Shown: positions 1 to 10,848 of the stretch, in pieces
Layout: each line of letters begins with the position of its first letter
Position numbering within the stretch: the first letter of the stretch is position 1
Assembly: GCA_051294375.1 (NCBI GenBank)
Contig: CM119267.1
Span: 2,363,738-2,427,737 of the forward strand
DNA from: Paraspadella gotoi
Lineage: Eukaryota > Chaetognatha
DNA: 64,000 nt
Direction: 5' to 3'
Program-made: the position numbers and the translations under genes
The notes under the pieces: model-generated
The model's database searches: none
What the model was told of the DNA's origin: nothing
Seen by the model: the letters and a program-made list of their open reading frames with translations, nothing else

Positions 1-824
1 CACACTCTCTTCTTCCCTCCTCACTCCTCTCTCTTTCCTCCCATATAGAGCTTAAACCCTGTTTTGAGAGGTGGTGATTCAACTACCTCCAATGGTCGAT
101 GATATCATATGTTGTTATTTCTTTGTAAAATTACTTAGTGTGTGAATTCATGAGTAGAAATTATGCAGAATGAATATTTCATTTCAGTTTTAATGTTTTT
201 TTTTTCTAAAATATTTTTTTTTTTATAATTATGCCATTTGTTTAAAGTTTTTATATTAAGTAGTCATTTCTTTTTGAATACTTAGTGTGTGAATTCATGA
301 GTTAGAAATCATAAGAAAAAAATTTCATATGAACAGTTTTTATGCTATGGTCATCAAAAAAGTCCTGAACTCGAATACGCGATGGTCAATAATCACTATT
401 TAATCAGTTACAAATAAAAAAAAGAAGAAAGTGAAATAGACAAAAATGGACATGATTTTTTTCTCCTAAATGTGCAAAATTGTACTTTTTATTTAATTGA
501 GAACGTGTGGATATGATTCACCAATCCCTAGTTCAGCCCAATGTTTATTGTGTCGAAATCAAATTATATTAAGTAACAACCTGAAACAAGCATTGGAAAG
601 AGTTGCTTTTTTTGCTTAAATGCGACGTTGTAGGCGGAACCATGAAATTCATGAAATAAAATCTAATAAAAGTCGAATTCGACCGGTAGAGCTTCAATGA
701 ATTCACGCGCATTCGACTGAAATCAATCGATTGCGATGTCTTCGACGGCAAAATCGATCGCTGCGACTTTTCGACGTTTGCGAGTCGAAGCAGAGGTCGA
801 AAACCCCGGCCTTAGCTTTACTCT
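1..824. other. AT-rich non-coding flank
   Basis: This stretch is AT-rich, mostly single-copy DNA with a CT-rich first 50 bases. No open frame with normal codon composition was found. It does not match the 6.7 kb unit that begins near 825, so it is taken as the left flank of the tandem array. Near 700-800 it becomes CpG-rich with several TCGA motifs, and no promoter can be defended there. Confidence 0.6.
133..301 (+). repeat. Short direct duplication, 147 bp period
   Basis: The 22 bases from 133, starting ACTTAGTGTG and ending TCATGAG, recur exactly at 280. The following 40 bases are similar in both places (ATTTCAT followed by a T-rich AGTTTTTATG-like end). It reads as a diverged local duplication with no coding content. 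Confidence 0.6.
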
Positions 825-1005
825 TCCCTCCTCCTCCTGCCTCTCCTCCTTCCACCGACCGATTCCAAAAAAAAGCCAATCTATGTTCTTCTTCTAGTTA
901 TTTGGTCTTGGTTCCTCTTGATTTGTCAGGGGCTAAAAACGTGAGCTACTACTCCCCTCTGCTCTCTCTCTCTCTCTCTTTCCTCTCTCTCCTCCCTCTT
1001 CTTTT

Positions 1006-1038
<33 letters not shown>

Positions 1039-1071
1039 GTCTCTCTCTTCTCTTCTCTTTCGTTCTCTTTC
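825..1071 (+). repeat. Tandem unit, copy 0 fragment
   Basis: The sequence from the CTCTTCC/CCTCCTCC run through CCACCGACCGATTCC, TAGTTATTTGGTCTTG and GTGAGCTACTACTCCC into a CT tract matches 1480-1647, 4850-5150, 11000-11270 and 17780-18075. It is cut off by a 25 N gap at 1072-1096, beyond which the sequence re-enters the unit at an earlier point, the 33 bp minisatellite. The gap may therefore hide most of a unit. Confidence 0.75.
943..1071 (+). repeat. CT tract of copy 0
   Basis: Interrupted CT dinucleotide tract that ends in a 25 N gap. Confidence 0.9.
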
Positions 1072-1096
1072 NNNNNNNNNNNNNNNNNNNNNNNNN

Positions 1097-1216
1097 CCTT
1101 CCCCCTTGTCATTATTTTATTTATTATTACTCTTCCCCCTTGTTATTGTTTTATTTATTCTTACTCTTCTCCCTTGTCATTGTTTTATTTATTCCAACCC
1201 TTCCCCCTTGTCATTG

Positions 1217-1221
<5 letters not shown>
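1097..1221 (+). repeat. 33 bp minisatellite, copy 1
   Basis: About four units built on CTTCCCCCTTGTCATTG followed by TTTTATTTATTCTTA. The array is truncated on its left by the 25 N gap. All reading frames are open only because the strand is pyrimidine-rich. Confidence 0.85.
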
Positions 1222-1304
<83 letters not shown>

Positions 1305-1329
1305 CATTATTATTATTATTTTATTATTT
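1222..1329 (+). repeat. (ATT)n microsatellite, copy 1
   Basis: Almost pure ATT/TTA trinucleotide run directly after the 33 bp minisatellite, followed by the conserved TTTTCAATCAGTTTTGAA segment. Confidence 0.95.
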
Positions 1330-1341
1330 TATTTTTTCTTT

Positions 1342-1536
1342 TCAATCAGTTTTGAATTTTTCTTCTAGATTTTTAGCTTTGCCCTCTTCTTCCAAACTTT
1401 TCCTTTGATTTCTTTTCTTCCTCCTCACATCTTCCTCAAATTCCTTGACCCACCTCTTATTTTCACACTCTTCCTCCTCCTCATCCTCATCCTCCTCATC
1501 CTCCTCCTTCCACCGACCGATTCCAAAAAAAGCCAA
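1342..1536 (-). other. Conserved charged open frame in the tandem unit
   Basis: On the minus strand a 64-residue frame opens from the TTGGCTTTTTTTGG segment. It runs through an acidic EEDEEDEDEEEEE stretch, then a less biased KRWVKEFEEDVRRKKRNQRK and LEEEGKAKNLEEKFKTD, and stops. The start shown is a TTG, so no real initiator is evident. The same segment exists in copy 2 (4712-4912) with a frameshift in the acidic part, and as DNA in copies 3 and 4. CCT/CTT-rich DNA read backwards always gives E/K/R-rich peptides, so this is probably composition. The C-terminal half is less repetitive and is the only reason to list it. Confidence 0.15.
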
Positions 1537-1604
1537 TCTATTTCCCTTCTAGTTATTTGGTCTTGTCTCCTTTGATTTTGTCAGGGCTAAAACGTGAGCT
1601 ACTA

Positions 1605-1864
1605 CTCCCCTCTCTCTCTCTCTTTCTTTCTCTCTCTCTCTTTCTCTNNNNNNNNNNNNNNNNNNNNNNNNNNNNNNNNNNNNNNNNNNNNNNNNNNNNN
1701 NNNNNNNNNNNNNNNNNNNNNNNNNNNNNNNNNNNNNNNNNNNNNNNNNNNNNNNNNNNNNNNNNNNNNNNNNNNNNNNNNNNNNNNNNNNNNNNNNNNN
1801 NNNNNNNNNNNNNNNNNNNNNNNNNNNNNNNNNNNNNNNNNNNNNNNNNNNNNNNNNNNNNNNN
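1605..1864 (+). repeat. CT tract and N gap, copy 1
   Basis: The CT run from 1605 enters a 217 bp gap (1648-1864). In copies 2-4 the same position holds a CT tract and then the GCTTTTGCTCCGGGATGTCA island, so the gap hides that island. Confidence 0.85.
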
Positions 1865-1962
1865 AAAAAATGGCAACAAAAGTTGGAAAAAACAGAAACT
1901 GAGGATAAAAGATGAGAAAATATTATTTAATTTTTGGTTTAGTATCGCAATTTTATTTTTAG

Positions 1963-2025
1963 AAATGGAAGGAAGGAAGCCTGTCCAGAATCAGCAGACC
2001 AGAATGCTTATTCAATAATCATTAA
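1963..2025 (+). other. Candidate exon B, copy 1
   Basis: The 63 bp segment is bordered by a pyrimidine-rich acceptor-like ATTTTATTTTTAG and a donor-like GTGAGT. One frame is open throughout and reads NGRKEACPESADQNAYSII. A second reads MEGRKPVQNQQTRMLIQ and then stops. The same borders occur at 5352-5418, 11461-11523 and 18274-18337. Protein homology is not recognised. The borders could be chance in AT-rich DNA. Confidence 0.2.
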
Positions 2026-2885
2026 GTGAGTGTATAATTTCTCTATCGCTTGTATAATTGTCATAACTTATTTTCTATTTTAGTTATCTTTACTTGACAT
2101 TTTAAGTTTGAACAGTTTTGTATGACCGATGAACAAACTAATCTTCCCCTTTTCATCTTCCCCGCTTGAGATTTATCCTTTCACTTCCCGACGCCAAAAC
2201 CATTACCTTGTCTCAACTTTGCTCCCAAATGTATTTCAAAGCACTCTCTCTCTCTTTCNNNNNNNNNNNNNNNNNNNNNNNNNNNNNNNNNNNNNNNNNN
2301 NNNNNNNNNNNNNNNNNNNNNNNNNNNNNNNNNNNNNNNNNNNNNNNNNNNNNNNNNNNNNNNNNNNNNNNNNNNNNNNNNNNNNNNNNNNNNNNNNNNN
2401 NNNNNNNNNNNNNNNNNNNNNNNNNNNNNNNNNNNNNNNTTCTCTTTCCATATTCTTTTTCACTCTCTCACACTTTCCCCTACTTTCGGCACACGAAAAG
2501 AGCACACTTAATGTATGCCTATCGGCACTTTATATCAATTAGAATCAGTCACCGATNNNNNNNNNNNNNNNNNNNNNNNNNNNNNNNNNNNNNNNNNNNN
2601 NNNNNNNNNNNNNNNNNNNNNNNNNNNNNNNNNNNNNNNNNNNNNNNNNNNNNNNNNNNNNNNNNNNNNNNNNNNNNNNNNNNNNNNNNNNNNNNNNNNN
2701 NNNNNNNNNNNNNNNNNNNNNNNNNNNNNNNNNNNNNNNNNNNNNNNNNNNNNNNNNNNNNNNNNNNNNNNNNNNNNNNNNNNNNNTCTCTCTCTCTCTC
2801 TCTCACTGTCTCCTGCGGATTTTTAAAACAAAGGGCGCCAGCGACGAAAGATTTGATGAATCGCGTGGAAATGCTCAATCTGGGC

Positions 2886-2921
<36 letters not shown>

Positions 2922-3000
2922 TTAAGACTTATTCGCCGTCTTTATCGTCGACATTATCGTCGTCGTCGTCTTCATTCTTTTCGTCATCATCATCATCGTT
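2886..3000 (+). repeat. (GTC)n tracts, copy 1
   Basis: A pure GTC run at 2886-2922, then a degenerate GTC/CAT stretch up to the TTCAGAGAAGCTGTTGTTG segment. Copies 2-4 have a shorter, more interrupted version. Copies 3 and 4 share a GCGTCGTGCGTCGTTCGTC variant. Confidence 0.9.
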
Positions 3001-3294
3001 CAGAGAAGCTGTTGTTGTTATCCAAAGTTTTCCACTTAGAATTTATTTCATTTTCATTCATAAAAGAGAAACAAATAAATAAATCGAACCTATCGAATAA
3101 ATGTAACCTAATTTTACAGTGAAAAACGAAGATGACCAAGAGGAAAAGTTTAGAACAACAAATTTTTAAAACGGAAAATATTTTAATTTTCAAAGATGAT
3201 TTTTAACTGATCGACTGATAGTGTCATTGCAAGTTATCATTAACTAATAAATTATGATGATAGCTTAGGGGAGAAAAGAGTGTTTGTGCCTCAG

Positions 3295-3366
3295 TAGATT
3301 TGGTTTCGATCACGTTGGCTGACTTTAGTTCTTATTCAATTAACGTTCAGAATTTGGAACAGGTTG
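3295..3366 (+). other. Candidate exon C, copy 1
   Basis: The segment is preceded by an acceptor-like TGTTTGTGCCTCAG and followed by GTAAGT. Read from the third base it is open and gives DLVSITLADFSSYSINVQN, while the other two frames are stopped. The island is conserved at about 6478-6550, 12609-12678 and 19484-19562. Copies 2 and 4 carry indels that would shift the frame. No family is recognised; the call rests on splice-like borders and conservation only. Confidence 0.2.
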
Positions 3367-3622
3367 GTAAGTTTATTTATCAACAAACAATTTTGGCGAC
3401 GAGGAACGGAGATAAAATGTTTATTACATACAAACGATGTGTGAAATTAATTTTTAATTTCGAGATTAAAAATATAAAAACGTGAGTGTAAAATCCATTA
3501 AAAATAAACCCCAACGGCGGTTAAAAAACAGGTTGTAGCATAAAGCGACATATTGCTCGCAAAGAGATGGAGCCCTTGATGGAGCCTCTGAACTTCAATC
3601 CACATCTCACTACAAATGAGAC

Positions 3623-3628
3623 CACGTG
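3623..3628. promoter_or_regulatory. E-box CACGTG, copy 2
   Basis: CACGTG palindrome in the context ACCACGTGAA. In copies 3 and 4 a second CACGTG follows 55-59 bp downstream; here that position has lost the site. Confidence 0.25.
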
Positions 3629-3935
3629 AACTCCCACTCCACTCTTTTTCCTCTTCCACATCTCACCATATGTGACCGACAGTGACTCCACACTAACTCT
3701 TTCACATCTCACTCACGCTCTATTCTCCTAATTTGCCACAGGAAATGATTTCTCAAGCAAAAGTCTTTCTCGCTACGAATCTTAATCTAATTTCCTTTTT
3801 TCCTTTTTTTCATTTGTGTTCTCCTCCTCTTCCTCTTCTTCATCCTCTTCCTCCTCTCATCCTTCCCGCTCTCCTTCCTTCGCTCCTGCTGAGGTTTTCT
3901 TCGCAAGCGCTATCCTTTAAATTTTTTCTTTTCTA

Positions 3936-4608
3936 TCTTCCCCATTGTCACATTGTGTTTTATTTATTCCCTTATTATATCTCTTCCCCCTTGTCATTGT
4001 TTTATTTAATTCTTATCTCTTTCCCGCCTTGTCATTGTTTTATTTATTCTACTCTTCCCTTGTCATTGTTTTATTTATTTCTTAACTCCCCCCCTTGTCA
4101 TTGTTTTATTTATTCTTAACATCTTCCCTCTTGTCATTGTTTTATTTATTCTTAATCTTCCCCCTGTCATTGTTTTATTTATTCTTTACTCTTTCCCCCT
4201 TGTCATTGTTTATTTATTGTTTACTCTTCCCCTGTCATTGTTTTATTTATTCTAACCCTTCCGCTTGTCATTGTTTTATTTATTCTTATGCTCTCCCTTG
4301 TCATTGTTTATTATCCTTACTCTTCTCCCTGTCATTGTTTTATTTATTCTTACTCTTCCCCTTCCCCCTTGTCATGGTTTTATTTATACTTACTCTTCCC
4401 CCCTGTCATTGTTTTATTTATTCTAAACTCCTCCCTTGTCATTGTTTTATTTATTCTTACCCTTCCCCCTTCCCCCTTGTCATTATTTTATTTATTATTA
4501 CTCTTCCCCCTTGTTATTGTTTTATTTATTCTTACTCTTCTTCCGCCTTTCTCACCTTGTTTCATTGTTTTATTTATTCCAACCCTTTCCCCCTTGTCAT
4601 GTGTTTTT
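3936..4608 (+). repeat. 33 bp minisatellite, copy 2
   Basis: About 20 units of the CCCCTTGTCATTG / TTTTATTTATTCTTA repeat, with unit lengths of roughly 30-37 bp because of indels. Its unit order differs from that in copies 3 and 4. Confidence 0.88.
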
Positions 4609-4622
4609 TATTATTATTATTA

Positions 4623-4672
<50 letters not shown>

Positions 4673-4699
4673 ATTATTATTATTATTATTTTATTATTT
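4609..4699 (+). repeat. (ATT)n microsatellite, copy 2
   Basis: ATT run with two interruptions (TATATTA and TTAATTA) at the same unit position as in the other copies. Confidence 0.95.
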
Positions 4700-4980
4700 A
4701 TTTTTTTCTTTTCAATCAGTTTTGAATTTTTCTTCTAGATTTTTAGCTTTGCCCTCTTCTTCCAAACTTTTCCTTTGATTTCTTTTCTTCCTCCTCACAT
4801 CTTCCTCAAATTCCTTGACCCACCTCTTAATTTTCACACTCTTCCTCCTCCTCATCCTCATCCTCTCCTCCTCATCCTCCTCCTTCCACCGACCGATTCC
4901 AAAAAAAGCCAATCTATTTCCCTTCTAGTTATTTGGGTCTTGTCTCTTTGGATTTTGTTCAGGGCTAAAACGTGAGCTAC

Positions 4981-5153
4981 TACTCCCTCTCTCTCTCTCT
5001 TGTCTTTCTCTTCTCTCCCTCTCTTTCTCTCTCTCTCTCCTCTTCCCTCTCTCTTTCTCTCTCTCTCTCTCTCTTCTCTCTCTCCTCTCTCTCGTCTCTC
5101 TCTCTCTCGTCTCTCTCTCTCTCTCTCTCTTCTCGTCTCTCTCTCTTTCTCCT
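4981..5153 (+). repeat. CT tract, copy 2
   Basis: Interrupted CT tract immediately upstream of the CTTTGATAAG border of candidate exon A at 5162. If that exon is real, this tract would be its polypyrimidine tract. Confidence 0.9.
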
Positions 5154-5696
5154 TTGATAAGGCTTTTGCTCCGGGATGTCACCGTGCGTTCAGAAATCGA
5201 GATTTCACGCGAAAAAAAGGTGAGAAAAGAATAAGTAAAAAAAATAAAAATAAAAAAATGGCAACAAAGTTGGAAAAAACAGAAACTGAGGATAAAAGAT
5301 GAGAAAATATTATATTTAATTTTTGGTTTAGTATCGCAATTTTATTTTTAGAAAATGGAAAGGAAGGAAGCCTGTCCAGAATCAGCAAGACCAGAATGCT
5401 TATTCAATAATCATTAAAGTGAGTGTATAATTTCTCTATCGCTTGTATGATGTGTCATAACTTATTTTCTATTTTAGTTATCTTTACTTGACATTTTAAG
5501 TTTGAAACAGTTTTTGTATGACCGATGAACAAACTAATCTTCCCCTTTTCATCTTCCCGCTTGAGATTTATCCTTCTACTTCCCGACGCCAAAAACCATT
5601 ACGTTGTCTCAACTTTGCTCCCAATGTATTTCAAAGCACTCTCTCTCTCTTTCACTCTCTTACTTGTTTGCTCTCTCTGTTCTCATCTCTCTCTCG

Positions 5697-5729
<33 letters not shown>

Positions 5730-7107
5730 TCTAGCTCTGCCTGTCTTTCTCCCACTCTCTCTCTCTTGCTCTTTTTTTTTCTTTCTCTTTCATATTCTCT
5801 TTTCACTCTCTCGACACTTTCCCTATTTTCGGCACACGAAAAGAGCACACTTTAATGTAGTATGGCAACTTTATATCAATTAGAATCAGTCACCGATTAT
5901 TTCTCCGAAGGTCGTCTCGTCTTTTCTAAGACGAAAATAAAAGGGCCTAATTGAAATTCTGTCCTCTCCGCTCTCTCTCTCTCTCTCTCTCACTGTCTCC
6001 TGCGGGTATTTTTTAAAAACAGGGCGCCAGCGAACGAAAGTTTGATGAATCGCGTGAAATGCTGCAATCTGGGCCTCGTCGTCGTCGTCGTCGTCGTCGT
6101 CGTGTCGTCGTCTAAGCTCTTATTCGCCGTCTTCTCGAATTATCGCGTCGTCGTCTTCATTTCTTTCGTCATCATCATCACATCGTTCAGAGAAGCTGTT
6201 GTGTTGTTATCCAAAGTTTTCCACTTAGAATTTATTTCATTTCTGTTCATAAAAAGAGAACAAAATAAATAATCGAATAAATTAACAATTTAATGAAAAC
6301 GAAGATGACCTAAGAGGAAAAGTTTAGAACAACAAATTTTTTTAAAAACGGAAAATATTTTAATTTTCAAAGATGATTTTTAACTGATCACTGTAGAGTG
6401 TCATTGGAAGTTATCATTAACTAATAAATTATATCTTATGATGATAGCTTAGGGGGAAAGGAGTGTTTGTGCCTCAGTAGATTTGGTTTCGATCACGTTG
6501 GCTGACTTAAGTTCTTATTCAATTTAACGTTCAGAATTTGAACAGGTTGTAAGTTTATTTATCAACAAACAATTTTGGCGACGAGGAACGGAGATAAAAT
6601 GTTTTTACATACAAACGATGTGTGAAATTAATTTTTAATTTCGAGATTAAAAATATAAAAAACGTGAGTTAAATCATTAATAAACCCCAACGGCGAGTTA
6701 AAACGTTGAACGTTCAAGGAGGCAACGACTTTTCTCTGCCACGCTATTTGAAACATTGCTAAACGTAAAAAATAAGACAGATACTAATTCCCCCCCCTTT
6801 CTTCGCGACTGAATCAGTTGTAAACTTTTCCTAATAATTTGGGCCGTTCGATCGTGATAATCGTCCGCCGATGAANNNNNNNNNNNNNNNNNNNNNNNNN
6901 GACTCCGCGGACGTCGAACTTTCATTCCGCACTCGTCGGCCGCCACGAGCGTCGAAACAAAGGGTAATGAAACAATTAAATAATTATCAATGACGACTGA
7001 ATGAATAATCGATGAATCTTTATTTAAATAAGACATTAATCCACAAATGTTTATAGACATTTCCACTAAAGTTTAATCGAGATTCCACAAGAGTTTGTTC
7101 ATGAATC

Positions 7108-7515
7108 CTGACACTTTTTTTTCTTCTCCTCCTTCCTTCCTTCTTCTCTTCTTCTCTTCCTTCTTTTACTTTTTCTTTCTTCCTCCTCCTACTTCCTTCC
7201 TCCTTCCTCCTTCTCCTGTCTTCTTCCTTCTTCTACGTCTTCCTTCCTTCCTTCTTTCTCCTTTTTTCCTCCTCCCTCTTCCTTCCTCTGCCTCTTCCCT
7301 TCTTCTACTTCTTCTTCCTTCCTTCCTCCTCTCCCTCCGTTCTTCCTCCTTCTTCTCTTCTCTTCCTCCTCCTTCCTCCTCCTCTCCTCCACTCCTTCTC
7401 TTTCCTTCTTCTCCTTCTTTCTCCTCTTCTCCTTCCCCTCCTTCCTTCCTTCTTCCTTCTTCCTTCTTCTTCCTTTCTCCCTCCTTCTTCCTCCTTTCTT
7501 CTCTCTCTTCTTCTT
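7108..7515 (+). repeat. CTT/CCT polypyrimidine tract, copy 2
   Basis: Nearly pure C/T tract of CTTCCTTC, CTCCTTC and TTCTTC words. It is cut by the 25 N gap at 7516-7540, so it is shorter than in copies 3 and 4. Long open frames on both strands here are artefacts, because a C/T-only strand cannot contain a stop codon. Confidence 0.92.
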
Positions 7516-7595
7516 NNNNNNNNNNNNNNNNNNNNNNNNNCCACAATCCACCGCTCCGACCACATCCCGCATCGCTCCGACGCACATCCACCGCG

Positions 7596-7603
7596 ATGCA
7601 AAT
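7596..7603 (+). promoter_or_regulatory. Octamer motif ATGCAAAT, copy 2
   Basis: Perfect match to the POU-domain octamer, in the context CCGCGATGCAAATTAAAC. It sits in a GC-rich, CpG-rich stretch (7542-7670) between the polypyrimidine tract and the GA tracts and is repeated exactly in copy 3 at 14293. No gene is visible next to it. Confidence 0.25.
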
Positions 7604-7775
7604 TAAACTCAGCCGGTCTCTTCTCTCGAGTGGGCTTCGTGGCCTCCTGCGTTTCCAACGAGAAAGATAACAATCGAACTGAGAAAATGATAATGCCAGT
7701 CTGAGAAGTAGTAGATCAATCAGTGAGAGCTAGCAGCCTCGAGGTATGGCACGCAGAAAGACAAGCAAAGATTAG

Positions 7776-7782
<7 letters not shown>

Positions 7783-7806
<24 letters not shown>

Positions 7807-7845
7807 CATGAGAGAGATGAGAGAGAGAGAGAAGGAGAGACGGAC
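7783..7845 (+). repeat. GA tract, copy 2
   Basis: GA dinucleotide tract with CATGAG interruptions. Counterpart at 14508-14570. Confidence 0.9.
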
Positions 7846-8244
7846 GAAGAGAAAGCGATGCTGAACGCTATTGTCGTCACCGATTTTGGACGGGAGTGAG
7901 GAAATCAAAACATCGCACAAAAATATTGAGCCATTTTTATGCAGAACATTGTTGTTGTTGTTGTTTTGTCGCGTCGTCGTCACATTGTGCTTCAATCGTC
8001 GTCATTATTGTGAGTTGGTTGAACAGTATTAGAACAATGTTGAAATGAGTGAAATTTTATTTGTTGTTTTAACATTTTCGTGCATTGTCCCTACAACCGG
8101 ATGTCCACAATAACGATTATTTCATTTTTTCAACATTTTCTTATATTAAATGATTTTGCGCTTTTCGTAGTCGCATCGTCGCTGTCGTTTAAAGGGAAAG
8201 CGGCCGTCGGGTCATTCCCAATCTCGTCAATATTTTTCAATTGT

Positions 8245-8249
8245 GGGAG

Positions 8250-8285
<36 letters not shown>

Positions 8286-8308
8286 AGAGAGAAAGAGAGA
8301 GAGGAGGC
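8245..8308 (+). repeat. GA tract, copy 2, second
   Basis: GA tract after TTTTCAATTGTGG. Counterpart at 14977-15052. It is followed by the conserved GGCTGACTTTTGGTTTACC segment. Confidence 0.9.
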
Positions 8309-8839
8309 TGACTTTTGGTTTACCACGAATTTTGTTTCCGGTTGTTTGGCAGAGTTTATAAGGTTATATGAGGAAGGAGAAGAGAGAAGGAGCGAAGAGG
8401 AGAGGAGTGATATGAAGGGTGGAGGTGAAAAGAAGAAAAGCGATAAACAAGAAATGGGATTCCAATGTGTTCGCTTCCGAGTGACTTTAGTTTACGTGTA
8501 TTATATTCACATGATATGACATACTATGACATGAGTAAAAAACTTTCTTAGCCCTTGTATTCAATGACATTGACTGCTCGAGTCTTTTATTCCTTATAGT
8601 TTTAGGATATGCCATAAATGCGGTGGCGCAGCAGTCCCCTTAGAATTGAGGTTTTTTTTCTTCTTAGACAAAATGAGCAACGAAAACTATTGGGCAAAAT
8701 TGTTGCATCTTTAAGTATAAATGGGACAGAGAACGACGACAGCGCGGACCGATATAATGACGCGAACCGACGAAGAAAGTGACTTATAGAGTTGCTTTCG
8801 CGAGTAATTGCTCGAGGCGCAAACTAAAACAGTTGAAGT

Positions 8840-9594
8840 GCTAGAGTAGGATAGGAAATATTAACCGCTAAAGTAATATTAGGTGATATTCAAGTACGAC
8901 ATTAATTGATCTCACCTTTATTCGACCTTAATCATTTTCCCCCGAATAAGGTTTTCGTTTTTGCCAAATTTTTAAAAATTATTCTCTATCACGTTTTCAT
9001 CTCACCTTTTCGAAGTAGAGTCCGTGACTCGTGAAAGCTCTTCAGGTTTTCACTTGATACTCATAAACACTTATCGCAAGGAAGAAATGCGGCGTCGTTC
9101 TCAGAAAGTCGATGCGGTAAAGGTTTTCGGTGTAATACTTTTAGTTAATCACTTTACGGAAATTTTATCAACCATAACATGATGATTCAAATTGTTTCAT
9201 ATTTTGTATAGTCATCTGCTACGCGTGTACGTAATCTAGGTAAACTCGTCTAAAATACTGTTACTTATATTCTTATTTAAAAACTTTATCAATTAAACTT
9301 TATTATTAAACTTTTTTTCTCAAAAATCTAAACTGGTCGACATCCAGATCTCTTAAGAATTAATTATCAATTTAATTTGTTCTGGGTAGCGAAGTCATTT
9401 AAAACTCGATCGGTTTCTGTGTATTTCTGTATTTTCTGTAATCTTGTTACTCCGATAAATGCAATTCTTCTAACCAACTCGTTTCACATTCATTCTGACA
9501 TTTTCCCTGCCACCTGCCTTCTCATCCATATATTTCCCTTCTATGTTTTAATTGTTTTTTTTTTATAATTTAATAGATTTCTTAACTTTTTCTC
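8840..9594 (+). other. AT-rich tail of unit, copy 2
   Basis: AT-rich single-copy-like DNA shared with copy 3 at 15590-16334. It includes CCGAATAAGGTTTTCG and TACGCGTGTACGTAATCTAGG. No open frame with coding character, RNA gene or transposon end is seen. Confidence 0.6.
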
Positions 9595-9807
9595 TGAATT
9601 CCACCAATCCTGACTTGGTCTCAAAATCCAACCACAATAGACAAGCGTCCCTTTTGCGCTACAACGAGTCTGCGCGCAATTACTTTTTGCTCAGCGGGAA
9701 ACGAAACGAATACCAAATCACAGTTGTACATAAAGCGACATTTGCTCGCAAAGAGATGGAGCCCTGATGGGCTCTGAACTTCAATCCACATTCACTACAA
9801 ATGAGAC

Positions 9808-9868
9808 CACGTGACCCACCAACTCTTTTTCTCTCTTCAACATCTCACTCATCCATATGTGCCACGTG
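9808..9868. promoter_or_regulatory. E-box pair, copy 3
   Basis: Two CACGTG palindromes, at 9808-9813 (ACCACGTGAC) and 9863-9868 (GCCACGTGAC), 55 bp apart. Both are flanked by GAC on the right, the context preferred by bHLH-zip factors of the USF/MITF type. The pair is kept in copy 4 (16557 and 16616). Function is inferred from the motif only. Confidence 0.3.
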
Positions 9869-10110
9869 ACTCACACTACTCTTTCACATCTCACTCACGT
9901 CTTCTACATTTTGCCACAGGAAATGATTCTCAAGCAAAAGTCTTTCTCGCTTACGAATCTTAATCTAATTTTCCCTTTTTCCTTTTTTTCATTTGTGTCT
10001 CCTCCTCTTCTCTTCTTCATCTCTTCCTCCTCTTCAATCCTCTTCGCTCCTCCTTCCTTCGCCTCCTGCTGAGGTTTTCCTCCAATGCTCTATCTTTAAA
10101 TTTTCTTTTC

Positions 10111-10752
10111 TTCTTCCCCCTTGTCATTTGGTTTTATTTATTCTTAAACCCTTCCCCCTTGTTCATTGTTTTATTTATTCTTAATCTTCCCCCTTGTCAT
10201 TGTTTTATTTATTCTAAACGCCTTCCCCTGTCATTGTTTTATTTATTCTTATCTTCCCCCTTGTCATTGTTTTATTTATTCTAACTCTTCCCTCTTGTCA
10301 TTGTTTTATTTATTCTTAATCTTCCCCTTGTCATTGTTTATTTTATTCTTACTCTTCCCCCTTGTCATTGTTTTATTTATTTCTTACTCTTCCCCTGTCA
10401 TTGTTTTATTTTTTCTAACCCTTCCCTTGTCATTGTTTTATTTATTCTTACTCTTCCCTGTCATTGTTTTATTTATTCTTACTTCTTCTCCCTTGTCATT
10501 GTTTTATTTATTCTTACTCTTCCCCTTCCCCTTGTCATTGGTTTTATTTATACTTACTCTTCCCCCCTGTCATTGTTTATTTTATTCTAACCTTCCCCCT
10601 TGTCATTGTTTTTTTATTCTTACCTTCCCCTTCCCCCTTGTCATTATTTTATTTATTATTACTCTTCCCCTTGTTATTGTTTTATTTATTCTTTACTCTT
10701 GCTCTCCTTGTCATTGTTTATTTATTCCAACCCTTCCCCCTGTCATTGTTTT

Positions 10753-10757
<5 letters not shown>
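10111..10757 (+). repeat. 33 bp minisatellite, copy 3
   Basis: About 20 units. The variant order (a TTCTTAAACCC unit, then TTGTTCATTG, then TCTAAACGCC) is the same as in copy 4 and marks the two as sister copies. Confidence 0.88.
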
Positions 10758-10822
<65 letters not shown>

Positions 10823-10848
10823 TATTATTATTATTTTTATTATTTTAT
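10758..10848 (+). repeat. (ATT)n microsatellite, copy 3
   Basis: ATT run with a TTTATTA interruption near the right end, in the conserved position between the minisatellite and the TTTTCAATCAGTTTTGAA segment. Confidence 0.95.

Larger units (their letters stand above)
1097..3530 (+). repeat. Tandem unit, copy 1 (shortened)
   Basis: This copy runs from the end of the 33 bp minisatellite through ATT, the charged-frame segment, CT tracts, GTC tracts and the GATTTGGTTTCGATCACG island. It has N gaps at 1648-1864, 2259-2439 and 2557-2786, each inside a CT tract. It stops at the AACCCCAACGGCG motif near 3510, after which copy 2 starts at once. About 3 kb of the unit found in copies 2 and 3 (CTT/CCT tract, octamer stretch, GA tracts, AT-rich tail) is missing at this junction. 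The sequence is cleaner than copies 2-4. Confidence 0.85.
3531..9720 (+). repeat. Tandem unit, copy 2
   Basis: This copy starts at the motif TAAAGCGACA near 3541 and ends where that motif returns at 9731. Its length is 6.19 kb as assembled, but 25 N placeholders at 6876-6900 and 7516-7540 hide sequence. The second hides the end of the CTT/CCT tract and a CCTCAGCCTCCCCATGCC segment that copies 3 and 4 keep. The order of subrepeats is the same as in copy 3. Differences from copy 1 are mostly single-base insertions or deletions. No intact gene is seen. Confidence 0.9.
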
